From an uncultured Verrucomicrobiales bacterium (lineage in GTDB: Bacteria > Verrucomicrobiota > Verrucomicrobiia > Verrucomicrobiales > Akkermansiaceae): 51,454 nucleotides of DNA. The stretch spans positions 1 through 51,454 of the forward strand of contig CALBVY010000021.1 of NCBI GenBank assembly GCA_937969495.1, in the 5' to 3' direction. The position numbers were made by a program, and so were the translations under genes. Each line of letters opens with the position of its first letter. The stretch's first letter is position 1. The notes beneath the pieces are model-generated. The model was not told the origin of the DNA. It did not search any database and was given only the letters and a program-made list of their open reading frames with translations. Positions 7,705-16,005 of this stretch are shown here, piece after piece.

Positions 7705-9357
7705 CTAACGCTGGAATGCGGCAGGAATAAATGATGCATCAGAGGCTTCCTCAATAGCCAGTTGGATCTGCGATTGAATAACAGCCGGTGAAATAGGAGG
7801 TAAATAGCCAGAAAGACACTGCTCAAGAGCCTCAAGTGGGCTGCATTTTTCCGTAATCATTTTCCGCCTCGCTTTCACCGCAATCGCCTCGGCTGAGCCA
7901 GGAGTAAGCAGCTCTGGAATCTGTGTTAAAAGCCGCTCTTCTTGATCAGCCTCCAGCTTCACGCCACTCCGCTTACATAAAGCACGCAGCAGCGCCCATC
8001 CCTCTTGCGGCGTGGCACAGGGGAAAAGTGGAACTTTAACATCAATGCGCCCCGGCCTCTTTAAATCCACTTCAATAAGATCGGGTCGGCTTGATGCCAG
8101 CACCCAGAGAATTTTTCCACGGTTGCGTGTATCTGACATCTCCTTGGCCATCATGGAATAAACACGGCTGGAAACTCCAGAATCACCTGAACCAGAAGCC
8201 CTACGCCCAAGAGCTTGATCAGCTTCATCAATAAATACGATGCAGCGCCCCAGAGCATGTAATAATGAAAAGATTTTTTCCAAATTCTCCTCCGTGCTAC
8301 CCACCCAACGATCACGGAAGTTCTTTAAAGTAACCACCGGCACCCCTGCTTCACCCGCTAGACATTCCACCAAATAGGTCTTCCCTGTCCCCACAGGCCC
8401 ACAGAACAGGTAGCCCATGGGCATAGACTCAAGATCATCATTCCGCCAGAGAGCAATATCCTGCCGTAACCACTCTTTCACTCCATCCAGGCCCACCACA
8501 CCCTCAAAGTTTCGATCAGGCTCTACGAAGTCAATAAGCCCTCCACAGTCCCTTTCCACAAGGGCGCGCTTGAGATCAGAGAGGTCTTTTTCCTCCAGTG
8601 GCTTCTTCGCATGATTCCTCCGTAACAGAAGAATCTCTACGGAGCTTAGTGTTGAACCTGTTAGGCGCTGTGCAGGTTTGCTGAAATCATCCCTAAAGTT
8701 CACTAATGCAGCGGCACAACGATCGTATAGAACCTCTAACGACTTCTGCATATCATCCCCCGATGGTAACGGCACTTCCACAGCACTAACACGTGGACTC
8801 CGCGCTACCAGCGGATGCAGCCCATTCAGATTCTCAGAGATCAAAAATGCAGCCTGACCATGCTCCTGGAGACGCATATCAGCAGCCCAGCCTCTAAGGA
8901 TAGATGCCATAGCATTCAGCTCATGGTTATGCGCATTCGGCAGAGCTGGACAGATCAAATGTGCTTGCTGAATGAGCACTGCCACCTTAGGACTCTCCGC
9001 TCCCACAGCCTGAAGGTTTTTACAATATTTGAGATAGTGGGTCAGTGTGCGCACAGCGGGCAGTGGTGCATCTGGCAAATTCACTCCATCTTTCACCGTA
9101 GGCCATTGTGAGAATATCTCTCCCCCTCGTTCCACTCTGAGTCCCTGACCAGGATCATAGCTCAGCACAACATCAAAGCGCGGCAAGAGTGCTTCCATGA
9201 TAAATTCCTGTAATGAACCTAGTCTTACTGTCTTTTTCTCTGGCACCAAAAGCCTATCGTTCACATTACCATAAAGAACAAAGCAACCAGAGGCGCCGCT
9301 CCCATAACTACCGATAATTTCCGCTGCCCAATCAGGAATATTCATATGCACAGACAT
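7705..9357 (-). CDS. AAA+ ATPase with a divergent N-terminal half
   Basis: About 550 residues from ATG 9357 (ATG 9345 also possible). The C-terminal half is a classical AAA module: Walker A GPVGTGKT near residue 319, pore-like loop VTLKNFRDRWVG, Walker B CIVFIDEADQ near 365 and the arginine-finger region DLKRPGRIDVKVP. The N-terminal half (FVLYGNVNDRL... AVLIQQAHLICP... AAFLISENLNGLHPLVARSP) looks like a P-loop fold without an intact Walker A. The target is unknown; AAA modules of this type unfold proteins or remodel complexes. It is divergent from the first carotenoid oxidoreductase, sharing a 124-base control region. Seven bases separate its stop from that of rpoN. The in-frame extension to 9504 would overlap the neighbouring gene and is not used. 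Confidence 0.82.
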   Translation of the reverse strand: MSVHMNIPDWAAEIIGSYGSGASGCFVLYGNVNDRLLVPEKKTVRLGSLQEFIMEALLPRFDVVLSYDPGQGLRVERGGEIFSQWPTVKDGVNLPDAPLPAVRTLTHYLKYCKNLQAVGAESPKVAVLIQQAHLICPALPNAHNHELNAMASILRGWAADMRLQEHGQAAFLISENLNGLHPLVARSPRVSAVEVPLPSGDDMQKSLEVLYDRCAAALVNFRDDFSKPAQRLTGSTLSSVEILLLRRNHAKKPLEEKDLSDLKRALVERDCGGLIDFVEPDRNFEGVVGLDGVKEWLRQDIALWRNDDLESMPMGYLFCGPVGTGKTYLVECLAGEAGVPVVTLKNFRDRWVGSTEENLEKIFSLLHALGRCIVFIDEADQALGRRASGSGDSGVSSRVYSMMAKEMSDTRNRGKILWVLASSRPDLIEVDLKRPGRIDVKVPLFPCATPQEGWALLRALCKRSGVKLEADQEERLLTQIPELLTPGSAEAIAVKARRKMITEKCSPLEALEQCLSGYLPPISPAVIQSQIQLAIEEASDASFIPAAFQR

Positions 9358-9481
9358 CCAACACCAGCGACCTCTTCTTGTCAGCCATAAAGCCCGTATC
9401 TGAGTAATTGGTTTTTTCGTGTTGAGGCATAGGATTGCTGTGTCATGTTGCGCACGCAGAACTGAGAGTTCGCATTCAAAT

Positions 9482-11005
9482 ATGAGTAAAAAAATTCTTA
9501 TCATCGGCGCTGGCCCAGGCGGATTAACCAGTGGAATGATCCTCGCACACCGTGGCTATGATGTAACTATTTTAGAAAAAGCCTCCGTGGTGGGAGGTAG
9601 AAATGCTCCCATTCATGCTGGAGATTACACCTTTGATACAGGCCCCACCTTCCTTCATCAGAAATTTACTCTTGATGAGGTGTTTGCTGAAGCCGGTAGG
9701 AAATCTGAGGACTACATGGACTTTGTAAAACTTGATCCTATGACCACGCTTAGCTGGGGTGACACTTCACTGGAAACGAGCTTTGATGAAGAAACGATGA
9801 AACGTAATATTGAGCGGGCCTTCCCTGGTGAATCCGCGAACTATGATCGCTTCATGAGCGATCATGCTGAGAAGTTACGCAAGATTTTCCCCTGCCTACT
9901 CAGCCCTTACGATAAATTAAGCAGCTACATTCGAGCTGACCTCCTCAAGGCTTTACCCTACGTTGCTACCACTAAGTCCGTCATGGATGTGCTTGATGAG
10001 TACTTCACCAATGATGATCTCAAGCTCGCCTTCACCTTCCAGGCCAAATACCTCGGTATGTCCCCCTGGACTTGCCCTGCCCTTTTCAGCATTCTTGCCT
10101 ATATCGAATACGCTCACGGCATTTATCACGTACAAGGCGGCCTATCTAACATATCAGAAGGCATGGCAAAGGTCTTCCAAGAAGAAGGTGGTAAGCTGAT
10201 GCTTGATACTGAGGTAAGTAAAATCACCTACAGTGGCGATCGCGCAGCTACGGTAGAACTTACTAATGGCGAGACGATGCATTGTGATGACTTAGTCATC
10301 AACGCTGACTACGCCCACGCACGCCATATGATCTTTGGTGAGCGTAATGAAACTGAGGAAAAGCTACGGAAGAAAAAATTCTCCTGCTCTACCTACATGC
10401 TCTACTTAGGCTTGGATAAAATCTATCAGGATGAACCACATCATCACGTCATCTTTGCCGATAATTACCACCAAAATCTAAGAGACATCCAAGACGAGGT
10501 AAAAGTCTCAGAGGACATGTCCATCTACGTGCGTAACTCCAGCGTAACAGACCCCACCGTAGCTCCTCCCGGGCATTCACAGATTTACATCCTCGTGCCC
10601 ACCATTAATACCCGAAATGGGCACACATGGGAGGAAACTCAGGCTGAATACAGAGAAAAAATCTTGGATAAAATCATCGAGCGCACTGGCATGAAAGATC
10701 TCAGAGAGCACATCGTGGAGGAGCGCTGCATCACACCACAGGGGTGGCAGGATGCAGATATCTTCCTCGGTGCTACCTTTAATCTCGCGCACACAATGGA
10801 TCAGATGCTTTACCTTCGCCCTCAAAACCGAATGAAGGGCTTTGAAAATATCTATCTGGTCGGTGGTGGAACTCACCCTGGTAGCGGACTACCCACGATC
10901 TATGAGAGCGCACGTATTTCATCTAATATGATTTGTGAATCGCATGGTCAGAGTCCAGACCGCGTTGACTTCGCAACATCCATATTAGACAACGCACTTA
11001 CCTAG
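9482..11005 (+). CDS. crtN: CrtI/CrtN-family carotenoid desaturase
   Basis: 507 residues from ATG 9482, preceded by no strong ribosome site. The N-terminal FAD-binding fold reads KKILIIGAGPGGLTSGMILA, with EKASVVGGRNAP next. The C-terminal signature is NIYLVGGGTHPGSGLPTIYESA. This is the phytoene/diapophytoene desaturase family, membrane-associated FAD enzymes that insert conjugated double bases into C30 or C40 polyenes. Together with the CrtP-, CrtQ- and CrtO-like genes downstream, a C30 substrate (4,4'-diapophytoene) is more likely than C40. It is the first gene of a plus-strand unit with the SRPBCC gene 13 bases after. A desaturase role rather than an oxygenase role is an inference from order and resemblance. 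Confidence 0.82.
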   Translation: MSKKILIIGAGPGGLTSGMILAHRGYDVTILEKASVVGGRNAPIHAGDYTFDTGPTFLHQKFTLDEVFAEAGRKSEDYMDFVKLDPMTTLSWGDTSLETSFDEETMKRNIERAFPGESANYDRFMSDHAEKLRKIFPCLLSPYDKLSSYIRADLLKALPYVATTKSVMDVLDEYFTNDDLKLAFTFQAKYLGMSPWTCPALFSILAYIEYAHGIYHVQGGLSNISEGMAKVFQEEGGKLMLDTEVSKITYSGDRAATVELTNGETMHCDDLVINADYAHARHMIFGERNETEEKLRKKKFSCSTYMLYLGLDKIYQDEPHHHVIFADNYHQNLRDIQDEVKVSEDMSIYVRNSSVTDPTVAPPGHSQIYILVPTINTRNGHTWEETQAEYREKILDKIIERTGMKDLREHIVEERCITPQGWQDADIFLGATFNLAHTMDQMLYLRPQNRMKGFENIYLVGGGTHPGSGLPTIYESARISSNMICESHGQSPDRVDFATSILDNALT

Positions 11006-11018
11006 CAAAAAATAACGG

Positions 11019-11477
11019 ATGTCTATCTATCACCTACACAGAGAACAGCAATTAGACTGCTCCATGGACCAGGCCTGGGAGTTCTTCTCTACTCCTAAAA
11101 ACCTTGATAAATTAACACCCAAGTCCGTAGGCTTTAAAATCACCCACTGTGCTTCGGAAACCATGCACAAAGGGCAAATCATCTCTTATAAAATCAAGGT
11201 CGCCCCCATGATCTGGGTGAGCTGGCTTACGGAGATTAGCCATGTGGAAGATCGCCGTATGTTTGTCGATAACCAGCTATCCGGCCCGTATAAGGTCTGG
11301 CACCATACCCACCGATTCGTGGAAAATGATCATGGCGTTTTAATGTCTGATGATGTCGCTTACGTGATGCCCTTCGGAGTGATTGGAACGATCGGCAATG
11401 CTTTTTTTGTTAGGAAAAAACTTAATCATATCTTCGATGAACGCAGACGCTTAGTGGCAGAAATGCTCAACGCATAA
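11019..11477 (+). CDS. SRPBCC-fold ligand-binding protein (COG4276-like)
   Basis: 152 residues. The N-terminus YHLHREQQLDCSMDQAWEFF starts a START/SRPBCC hydrophobic-cavity fold, and ISYKIKVAPMIWVSWLTEI and HTHRFVEN follow. Proteins of this type are often placed beside carotenoid or photolyase genes in Bacteroidetes and relatives, but no activity is established. In this locus it could bind or deliver a polyene intermediate or an aldehyde to membrane enzymes; this is speculation. It starts 13 bases after the desaturase and its last 11 bases overlap the end of the convergent aldehyde dehydrogenase gene. No signal peptide is present. Confidence 0.75.
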   Translation: MSIYHLHREQQLDCSMDQAWEFFSTPKNLDKLTPKSVGFKITHCASETMHKGQIISYKIKVAPMIWVSWLTEISHVEDRRMFVDNQLSGPYKVWHHTHRFVENDHGVLMSDDVAYVMPFGVIGTIGNAFFVRKKLNHIFDERRRLVAEMLNA

Positions 11478-12846
11478 AGCGTTTCATCCATTTGATTTTA
11501 TCACCATACGGTGGGCGTGGATCAAACCAATCAGGACTCCACGTTGGCTTCTTCACCACGGCGCGCTCATAGCTAAAGCTGAGCAACCCTGACTTCCCAC
11601 GGTAGCGGCCGTGACCACTTTCTCCCACTCCACCAAAGGGAAGCTTAAGGTGTGCGCCTTGTTTCATGGTGTCGTTAATACAGACACCGCCAGAACGTAT
11701 AGCAGCCAAGATTTTCTCAATAAATCTATGGTTATTAGAAAAAAGATAGAGCGCAAGTGGTGAGCCGTATGCCCGAAGTCGCTCAATAAGTTCATCATCA
11801 CTACCAAACTGCACAATCGGCAAGATAGGGCCAAAAATTTCTTCCTTCATCACTTCATCATCCCAGTCCACCTCTGTCATGATTCGTGGCGCCATCTGTA
11901 ACGCTTCAGCATGGTCTTCACCCTGCTGAATCATCGGCCGCTCTGTCTGCAAAAGTTGCTCTAGACGAGTATAGTGACGCTGATTAATCACATGTGCCAT
12001 CTCACCGTGCCACATAACCTCTGCGAGCACATTTTTAATTTCCGTAATAAGACTGTCATACACAGAGCTGTGCACAGCAATAAAGTCAGGGGCAAAACAA
12101 GTCTGCCCGCCATTGAAGAACTTACCTGTTAGGATGCGCATCGCAGCCATCTTAAGCTCTGAGGTATGATCAATCACGGCTGGGCATTTACCACCAAGCT
12201 CAAGCACACAAGGGGCTAGATGTTTGGCTGCCTTTTGCGCTACAATTTTTCCGATAGCAGTACTGCCAGTAAAAAACACAAAATCAAACTTCCGCTCAAG
12301 CAAAGCCGTAGCACACTCAGCATCCCCCGTTATCACCGAGACATGCTCTGGAGGGAAAACCTCCTGAACAATCTGAGCAATAAGAGCCTCAGAAGCACTA
12401 CTCATCTCTGAGGGTTTTAAAATCACTGTATTTCCAGCCGCTACCGCAGCAATTAATGGGCTAAATGCTAGCTGAATAGGATAATTCCAAGGCGCCATGA
12501 TCAAAGTCACACCAAATGGCTCCCTCCGCAGCTCAGAGCGACACGGCTGGAGGTAAAATGCACTACTAACACGCCTCGGCTTAAGCCATTTCTTAAGTGA
12601 CTTCTTAATCATACGTAACTCCTCTAGGAGAAAATGATATTCCGCCACATAGGCCTCCACATTGGGCTTTCCTAAGTCGGCAGTGAGTGCCTCTAGCACA
12701 TCGTCACAATGGCTTACAAGACTCTCTTCTAGACGCTGAAGAGCATCTAAACGGAACTTGTAGGTCTGAGTATGACCAGCTGCAAAGTATTGCAATTGTC
12801 CGTCATGTGTCTCACTGATTAGCTGTTGAATTTGCGAATTAACCAC
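11467..12846 (-). CDS. aldH: Aldehyde dehydrogenase, class 3 type, of the carotenoid locus
   Basis: About 459 residues when started at GTG 12846. Active-site elements are complete: VLELGGKCPAV with the general-base Glu, and FFNGGQTCFAPD with the nucleophilic Cys. The N-terminus (DALQRLEESLVSHCDDVLEA, then ADLGKP) matches the ALDH3 family, whose members run 450-490 residues. In staphyloxanthin synthesis an AldH oxidises 4,4'-diaponeurosporenal to the acid, which is then glycosylated. The setting between CrtN- and CrtP-like genes supports that role. It is on the opposite strand to every other carotenoid gene here. The frame is open to 12942 but that extension would run into the next gene and lacks family similarity. 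Confidence 0.8.
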   Translation of the reverse strand: MVNSQIQQLISETHDGQLQYFAAGHTQTYKFRLDALQRLEESLVSHCDDVLEALTADLGKPNVEAYVAEYHFLLEELRMIKKSLKKWLKPRRVSSAFYLQPCRSELRREPFGVTLIMAPWNYPIQLAFSPLIAAVAAGNTVILKPSEMSSASEALIAQIVQEVFPPEHVSVITGDAECATALLERKFDFVFFTGSTAIGKIVAQKAAKHLAPCVLELGGKCPAVIDHTSELKMAAMRILTGKFFNGGQTCFAPDFIAVHSSVYDSLITEIKNVLAEVMWHGEMAHVINQRHYTRLEQLLQTERPMIQQGEDHAEALQMAPRIMTEVDWDDEVMKEEIFGPILPIVQFGSDDELIERLRAYGSPLALYLFSNNHRFIEKILAAIRSGGVCINDTMKQGAHLKLPFGGVGESGHGRYRGKSGLLSFSYERAVVKKPTWSPDWFDPRPPYGDKIKWMKRFMR

Positions 12847-12920
12847 GATGGAGGGAGTATAACCTGAAATCAAGCTGCTGCAATCGTTGACAAGGGACTT
12901 TTCGGTGGAAAGATAGCAGC

Positions 12921-14420
12921 ATGCAGACACCAAGCGTCTCAATCATCGGTGCAGGGCTAGGCGGACTTTCCGCAGCTATCTCTCTCAGAGCAGCAGGCTA
13001 CCAAGTTCAGGTCTTTGAAAAAAATGACCGGATCGGTGGCAAACTCAATGTCATGGAATTGGATGGCTTTACCTTCGATCTAGGGCCTTCCATTTTTACT
13101 CTCCCTCAGTTTTTTGAAGACCTCTTTCAACGTGCTGGCAAAAAAATGGCAGACTATGTGTTACTTGATCCTGTTATTCCTCATTGGCGTAATTTCTTTG
13201 AGCAACATGCATCCATTGATCTCTACGAAGAGCCTGATCTGATGCGCAAAGAGCTGGAAAAACTCGGAGGTAATACAGAGCAACACTGGCAAGAACTTCA
13301 GGCATTTCTCGATTACGGCCGGAAGCAGTACGATATCGTTGATAATGGCTATTTCAAAGAAGGTCTCGATAATCTATGGGAATTCATTCGCCACTATAAA
13401 TTTAAATTGTTAGGTGGTGAGATTGATTATCGTAATACCATGGCACAGTCCATCGAAGAGCGTTTTACTGATCCTAAGATGCGGCAAATTTTTGAATACT
13501 TCATCAAGTATGTAGGCTCATCTGCCCTTGATGCCCCTGGTTATATGAATCTCATGCCTATCATTCAGTTTGATCATGGCCTCTGGTATGTGCGAGGTGG
13601 CATGTATAAGCTCGCCGAGGGCCTAGGGAAACTGATGGAGGAAATGGATATCAAGGTGCATCTTAATGCCGATGTCTCAGCCATTGAAAAAGAAGGGAAA
13701 CAAGTCACCGGCATAAGGCTTGCTGATGGCACTCTACACGCAGCTGACATTGTGGTCAGTAACATGGAGGTAATCCCATGTTATGAAAAACTTCTCCATG
13801 AGCCAGCGAAGTTCACTAAAAAGTTAGAAAAATTCGCTCCAGCTTGCTCTGGTATCGTTCTTCATCTCGGCACCAATAAGGTCTTCCCTCAGCTCGCACA
13901 TCATAACTTTTTCTACTCCGAGAATCAGCATAAACACTTCCAGACAGTCTTTGAAAAACAACAGTTACCAGATGATCCTACCATCTACGTAGTCGCCCCC
14001 ACACGCACAGATCCCACCAAAGCACCAGATGGCTGTGATAACATTAAAATCCTTCCCCACATTCCCCCACTTGAGGAGGGATCAGGCATTACTCACGATG
14101 ACTATGTAGCACTTAAAGATCGATGCATTGATAAAATGGAACGCTGCGGCCTCACAGGTCTACGCGAAAGCATCGTCACTGAAGACCTCTTAACACCTGT
14201 AGACATCGAAAGGATGTATCGATCTAACAAAGGATCAATCTACGGAGTGGTCACCGATTGGAAAAAGAACTATGGATTTAAAGCACCTAAAACTAGCAGT
14301 AAATACAGCAACCTCTACTTCACTGGTGGCAGCACGAATCCAGGTGGCGGCATGCCCATGGTGATTCTCTCAGGGCAAAATTGTGCAGACCGCGTGATGA
14401 AAAGACACCCGATCAGCTAG
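12921..14420 (+). CDS. crtP: CrtP-like carotenoid oxygenase/desaturase
   Basis: 499 residues with N-terminal FAD fold SVSIIGAGLGGLSAAISLRA, EKNDRIGGKLN, and C-terminal YFTGGSTNPGGGMPMVILSG. The middle section (HNFFYSENQHKHFQ, IYVVAPTRTDPTKAP) resembles CrtP/CrtNb, the 4,4'-diaponeurosporene oxygenase that converts terminal methyl groups to aldehydes. It shares family but limited identity with the first oxidoreductase of the locus. The aldehyde dehydrogenase gene diverges upstream with 74 bases between the proposed starts. A TTGACA lies at 12887 without a good -10 partner. The glycosyltransferase starts 12 bases downstream. Which of the two oxidoreductases desaturates and which oxidises needs biochemical proof. 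Confidence 0.8.
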   Translation: MQTPSVSIIGAGLGGLSAAISLRAAGYQVQVFEKNDRIGGKLNVMELDGFTFDLGPSIFTLPQFFEDLFQRAGKKMADYVLLDPVIPHWRNFFEQHASIDLYEEPDLMRKELEKLGGNTEQHWQELQAFLDYGRKQYDIVDNGYFKEGLDNLWEFIRHYKFKLLGGEIDYRNTMAQSIEERFTDPKMRQIFEYFIKYVGSSALDAPGYMNLMPIIQFDHGLWYVRGGMYKLAEGLGKLMEEMDIKVHLNADVSAIEKEGKQVTGIRLADGTLHAADIVVSNMEVIPCYEKLLHEPAKFTKKLEKFAPACSGIVLHLGTNKVFPQLAHHNFFYSENQHKHFQTVFEKQQLPDDPTIYVVAPTRTDPTKAPDGCDNIKILPHIPPLEEGSGITHDDYVALKDRCIDKMERCGLTGLRESIVTEDLLTPVDIERMYRSNKGSIYGVVTDWKKNYGFKAPKTSSKYSNLYFTGGSTNPGGGMPMVILSGQNCADRVMKRHPIS

Positions 14421-14432
14421 CTCACCTTCATC

Positions 14433-15533
14433 GTGATGTTTATTGTTCCTATTCTGGCCATTCTCTGTGCTCCCGCGCTATGGGTCATTTTTGGAAGGCC
14501 TCGGTTTTTACCAAGGTATGAAGAGAAAACATCAGCGCGAATCTCGATCATCATCCCTGCACGCAATGAAGAAGATAATATTCGAAAATTGTTAGCATCG
14601 ATTACCCAGCAAGAGCAACAGGCCTACGAAGTTCTCGTCGTCAATGATGGCTCCACAGATAACACAGCAAACATCGCCCGTGATAATGGAGCTACAGTCA
14701 TTGAAGCCCAGCCACTAGCAGCTGGCTGGAAAGGGAAACCGTGGGCATGCCAACAGGGAGCAGACTACGCAACCGGTGAGTGGCTCTTGTTTCTTGATGC
14801 TGATACCTGCATGACTTCGCAAAGCTTCTTGGCCACACTCGGTCATCTCACTTTTTCTGAAAATCATGTGTTTTCCATCTGCCCATGGCACCATGTAAAG
14901 CTTCCTTACGAACAGCTTTCCGTATTTTTCAACCTTCTTATGGTGATTGGTATGGATGCCTTTGGCACAGACCAGTCTTCTAGTAGCGACACCCGGCTAG
15001 TCGGGCAGTGTATGTTCATCCCTAAGAAAATTTATCAGCAATGCGGAGGCCATCAAGCTGTTCGGTCCGAGATATTAGAAAACTATCAGTTTTCCAAAAT
15101 CTTGCGAAAAAAAGGCGTTAAGCGTTCCTGCTATCTAGGAAAGAATAATCTCAGTATGCGTATGTTCCCTAGTGGTTTTAAAGAACTATGGAATAGTTGG
15201 AAAAAGGGGTTTGCCTCAGGAGCCGCTGACGTTTCCAGCAAGGTTATGGTATGGACCTCGGTATGGATCACAGGCATGATCACCGCTGCCATCTCACTGC
15301 TTGTTGCTACCTTGTTAGGATGCCCCCCTCTTTTCTTTGGTATCGCATGCTGTGCCTACCTCACCTACTCGGTTATCTGCTATTTTACCTTTAGGCACGT
15401 TGGGGCATTTTCTTGGCTCAACTCTTTATTTTTTCCTATCAGCCTGATTTTTTACCATGTGTTATTTTTCTCCGCTGTGATCGGAGCAAAGCGTGGACAG
15501 AAAGTAACATGGAAAGGACGTGATGTTAGTTGA
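14433..15533 (+). CDS. crtQ: Membrane glycosyltransferase family 2, CrtQ-like
   Basis: 366 residues. A hydrophobic N-terminal helix is followed by the GT2 fold: ISIIIPARNEEDNIRKLL, VVNDGSTDNT, and the metal-binding LLFLDADTCM. Three or four helices close the chain (residues ~270-350). The nearest characterised role is CrtQ, which attaches a sugar to the carotenoid carboxylate in staphyloxanthin synthesis. Known Rubritalea pigments are xylosyl esters of diapolycopenedioic acid, so the donor could be a pentose; that is not visible in the sequence. GTG 14433 and ATG 14436 are adjacent possible starts. The 3' end overlaps the acyltransferase gene by 14 bases, which suggests coupled translation. 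Confidence 0.8.
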   Translation: MMFIVPILAILCAPALWVIFGRPRFLPRYEEKTSARISIIIPARNEEDNIRKLLASITQQEQQAYEVLVVNDGSTDNTANIARDNGATVIEAQPLAAGWKGKPWACQQGADYATGEWLLFLDADTCMTSQSFLATLGHLTFSENHVFSICPWHHVKLPYEQLSVFFNLLMVIGMDAFGTDQSSSSDTRLVGQCMFIPKKIYQQCGGHQAVRSEILENYQFSKILRKKGVKRSCYLGKNNLSMRMFPSGFKELWNSWKKGFASGAADVSSKVMVWTSVWITGMITAAISLLVATLLGCPPLFFGIACCAYLTYSVICYFTFRHVGAFSWLNSLFFPISLIFYHVLFFSAVIGAKRGQKVTWKGRDVS

Positions 15534-16002
15534 ACTCCCATTAGCCTGGATCGCAGTCATTAATACTTTAGGTATCCCGCTCACCCATCTGATCATTGCA
15601 TGGGGTAGCACGCAGCTACCTCAAACATGGTTTCGTCTACCATTCAGCGTAAATAAAGTGGCTAAAAAAAGACCCACAGCGATTTACGAAAAAATCTTTT
15701 TGGTTCGTAGTTGGAAACACTTACTCCCAGATGCCGCTCCTTGGTTTAATGGTTTCCCCAAAGGCTCCCTCGAGTCCACTGAACCTAGCTACCTCAAGAC
15801 ATTTATCGCCGAAACAAGGCGTGGCGAACTTTCTCACTGGGTGCAGATTCTAGCTATTTCAAGCTTTATAGTGATTAATCCATGGCAGGCTAAGATCATC
15901 ATCGTGTGCTACGCAATCCTTTCTAACACACCTTGTATCATTAATCTCCGTTACACACGTATTCGCATGCTCAGGGTCTTATCCACAGAATTAAAGAAGT
16001 AG
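15520..16002 (+). CDS. crtO: CrtO-like glycosyl-carotenoid acyltransferase
   Basis: 160 residues with membrane helices at the N-terminus and at about 108-135. The conserved blocks RSWKHLLPDAAPWFNGFPKG and FIAETRRGELSHW are those of the CrtO family, the integral-membrane enzymes that esterify the sugar of a glycosyl carotenoid with a fatty acid. This is the last step of staphyloxanthin synthesis and its presence argues strongly for a glycosyl-ester C30 pigment. Starts GTG 15520 or ATG 15523 lie inside the end of the glycosyltransferase gene. The stop is four bases from the stop of the convergent photolyase gene. Confidence 0.82.
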   Translation: MMLVELPLAWIAVINTLGIPLTHLIIAWGSTQLPQTWFRLPFSVNKVAKKRPTAIYEKIFLVRSWKHLLPDAAPWFNGFPKGSLESTEPSYLKTFIAETRRGELSHWVQILAISSFIVINPWQAKIIIVCYAILSNTPCIINLRYTRIRMLRVLSTELKK

Positions 16003-16005
16003 ATA

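Noticed and set aside
7705-9357. AAA+ protein as the sigma-54 activator
   Set aside because: It lacks the GAFTGA loop and DNA-binding domain of enhancer-binding proteins.
9358-9504. Extended N-terminus of the AAA+ protein
   Set aside because: It would run across the desaturase start and is Cys- and Trp-rich without similarity to the rest.
12887-12920. TTGACA as a sigma-70 promoter of the crtP-like gene
   Set aside because: No acceptable -10 hexamer at 16-18 bases; the site is too close to the start codon to call.
12847-12942. Extended N-terminus of the aldehyde dehydrogenase
   Set aside because: It overlaps the start of the crtP-like gene and has no similarity to the ALDH3 family; GTG 12846 gives the usual length.
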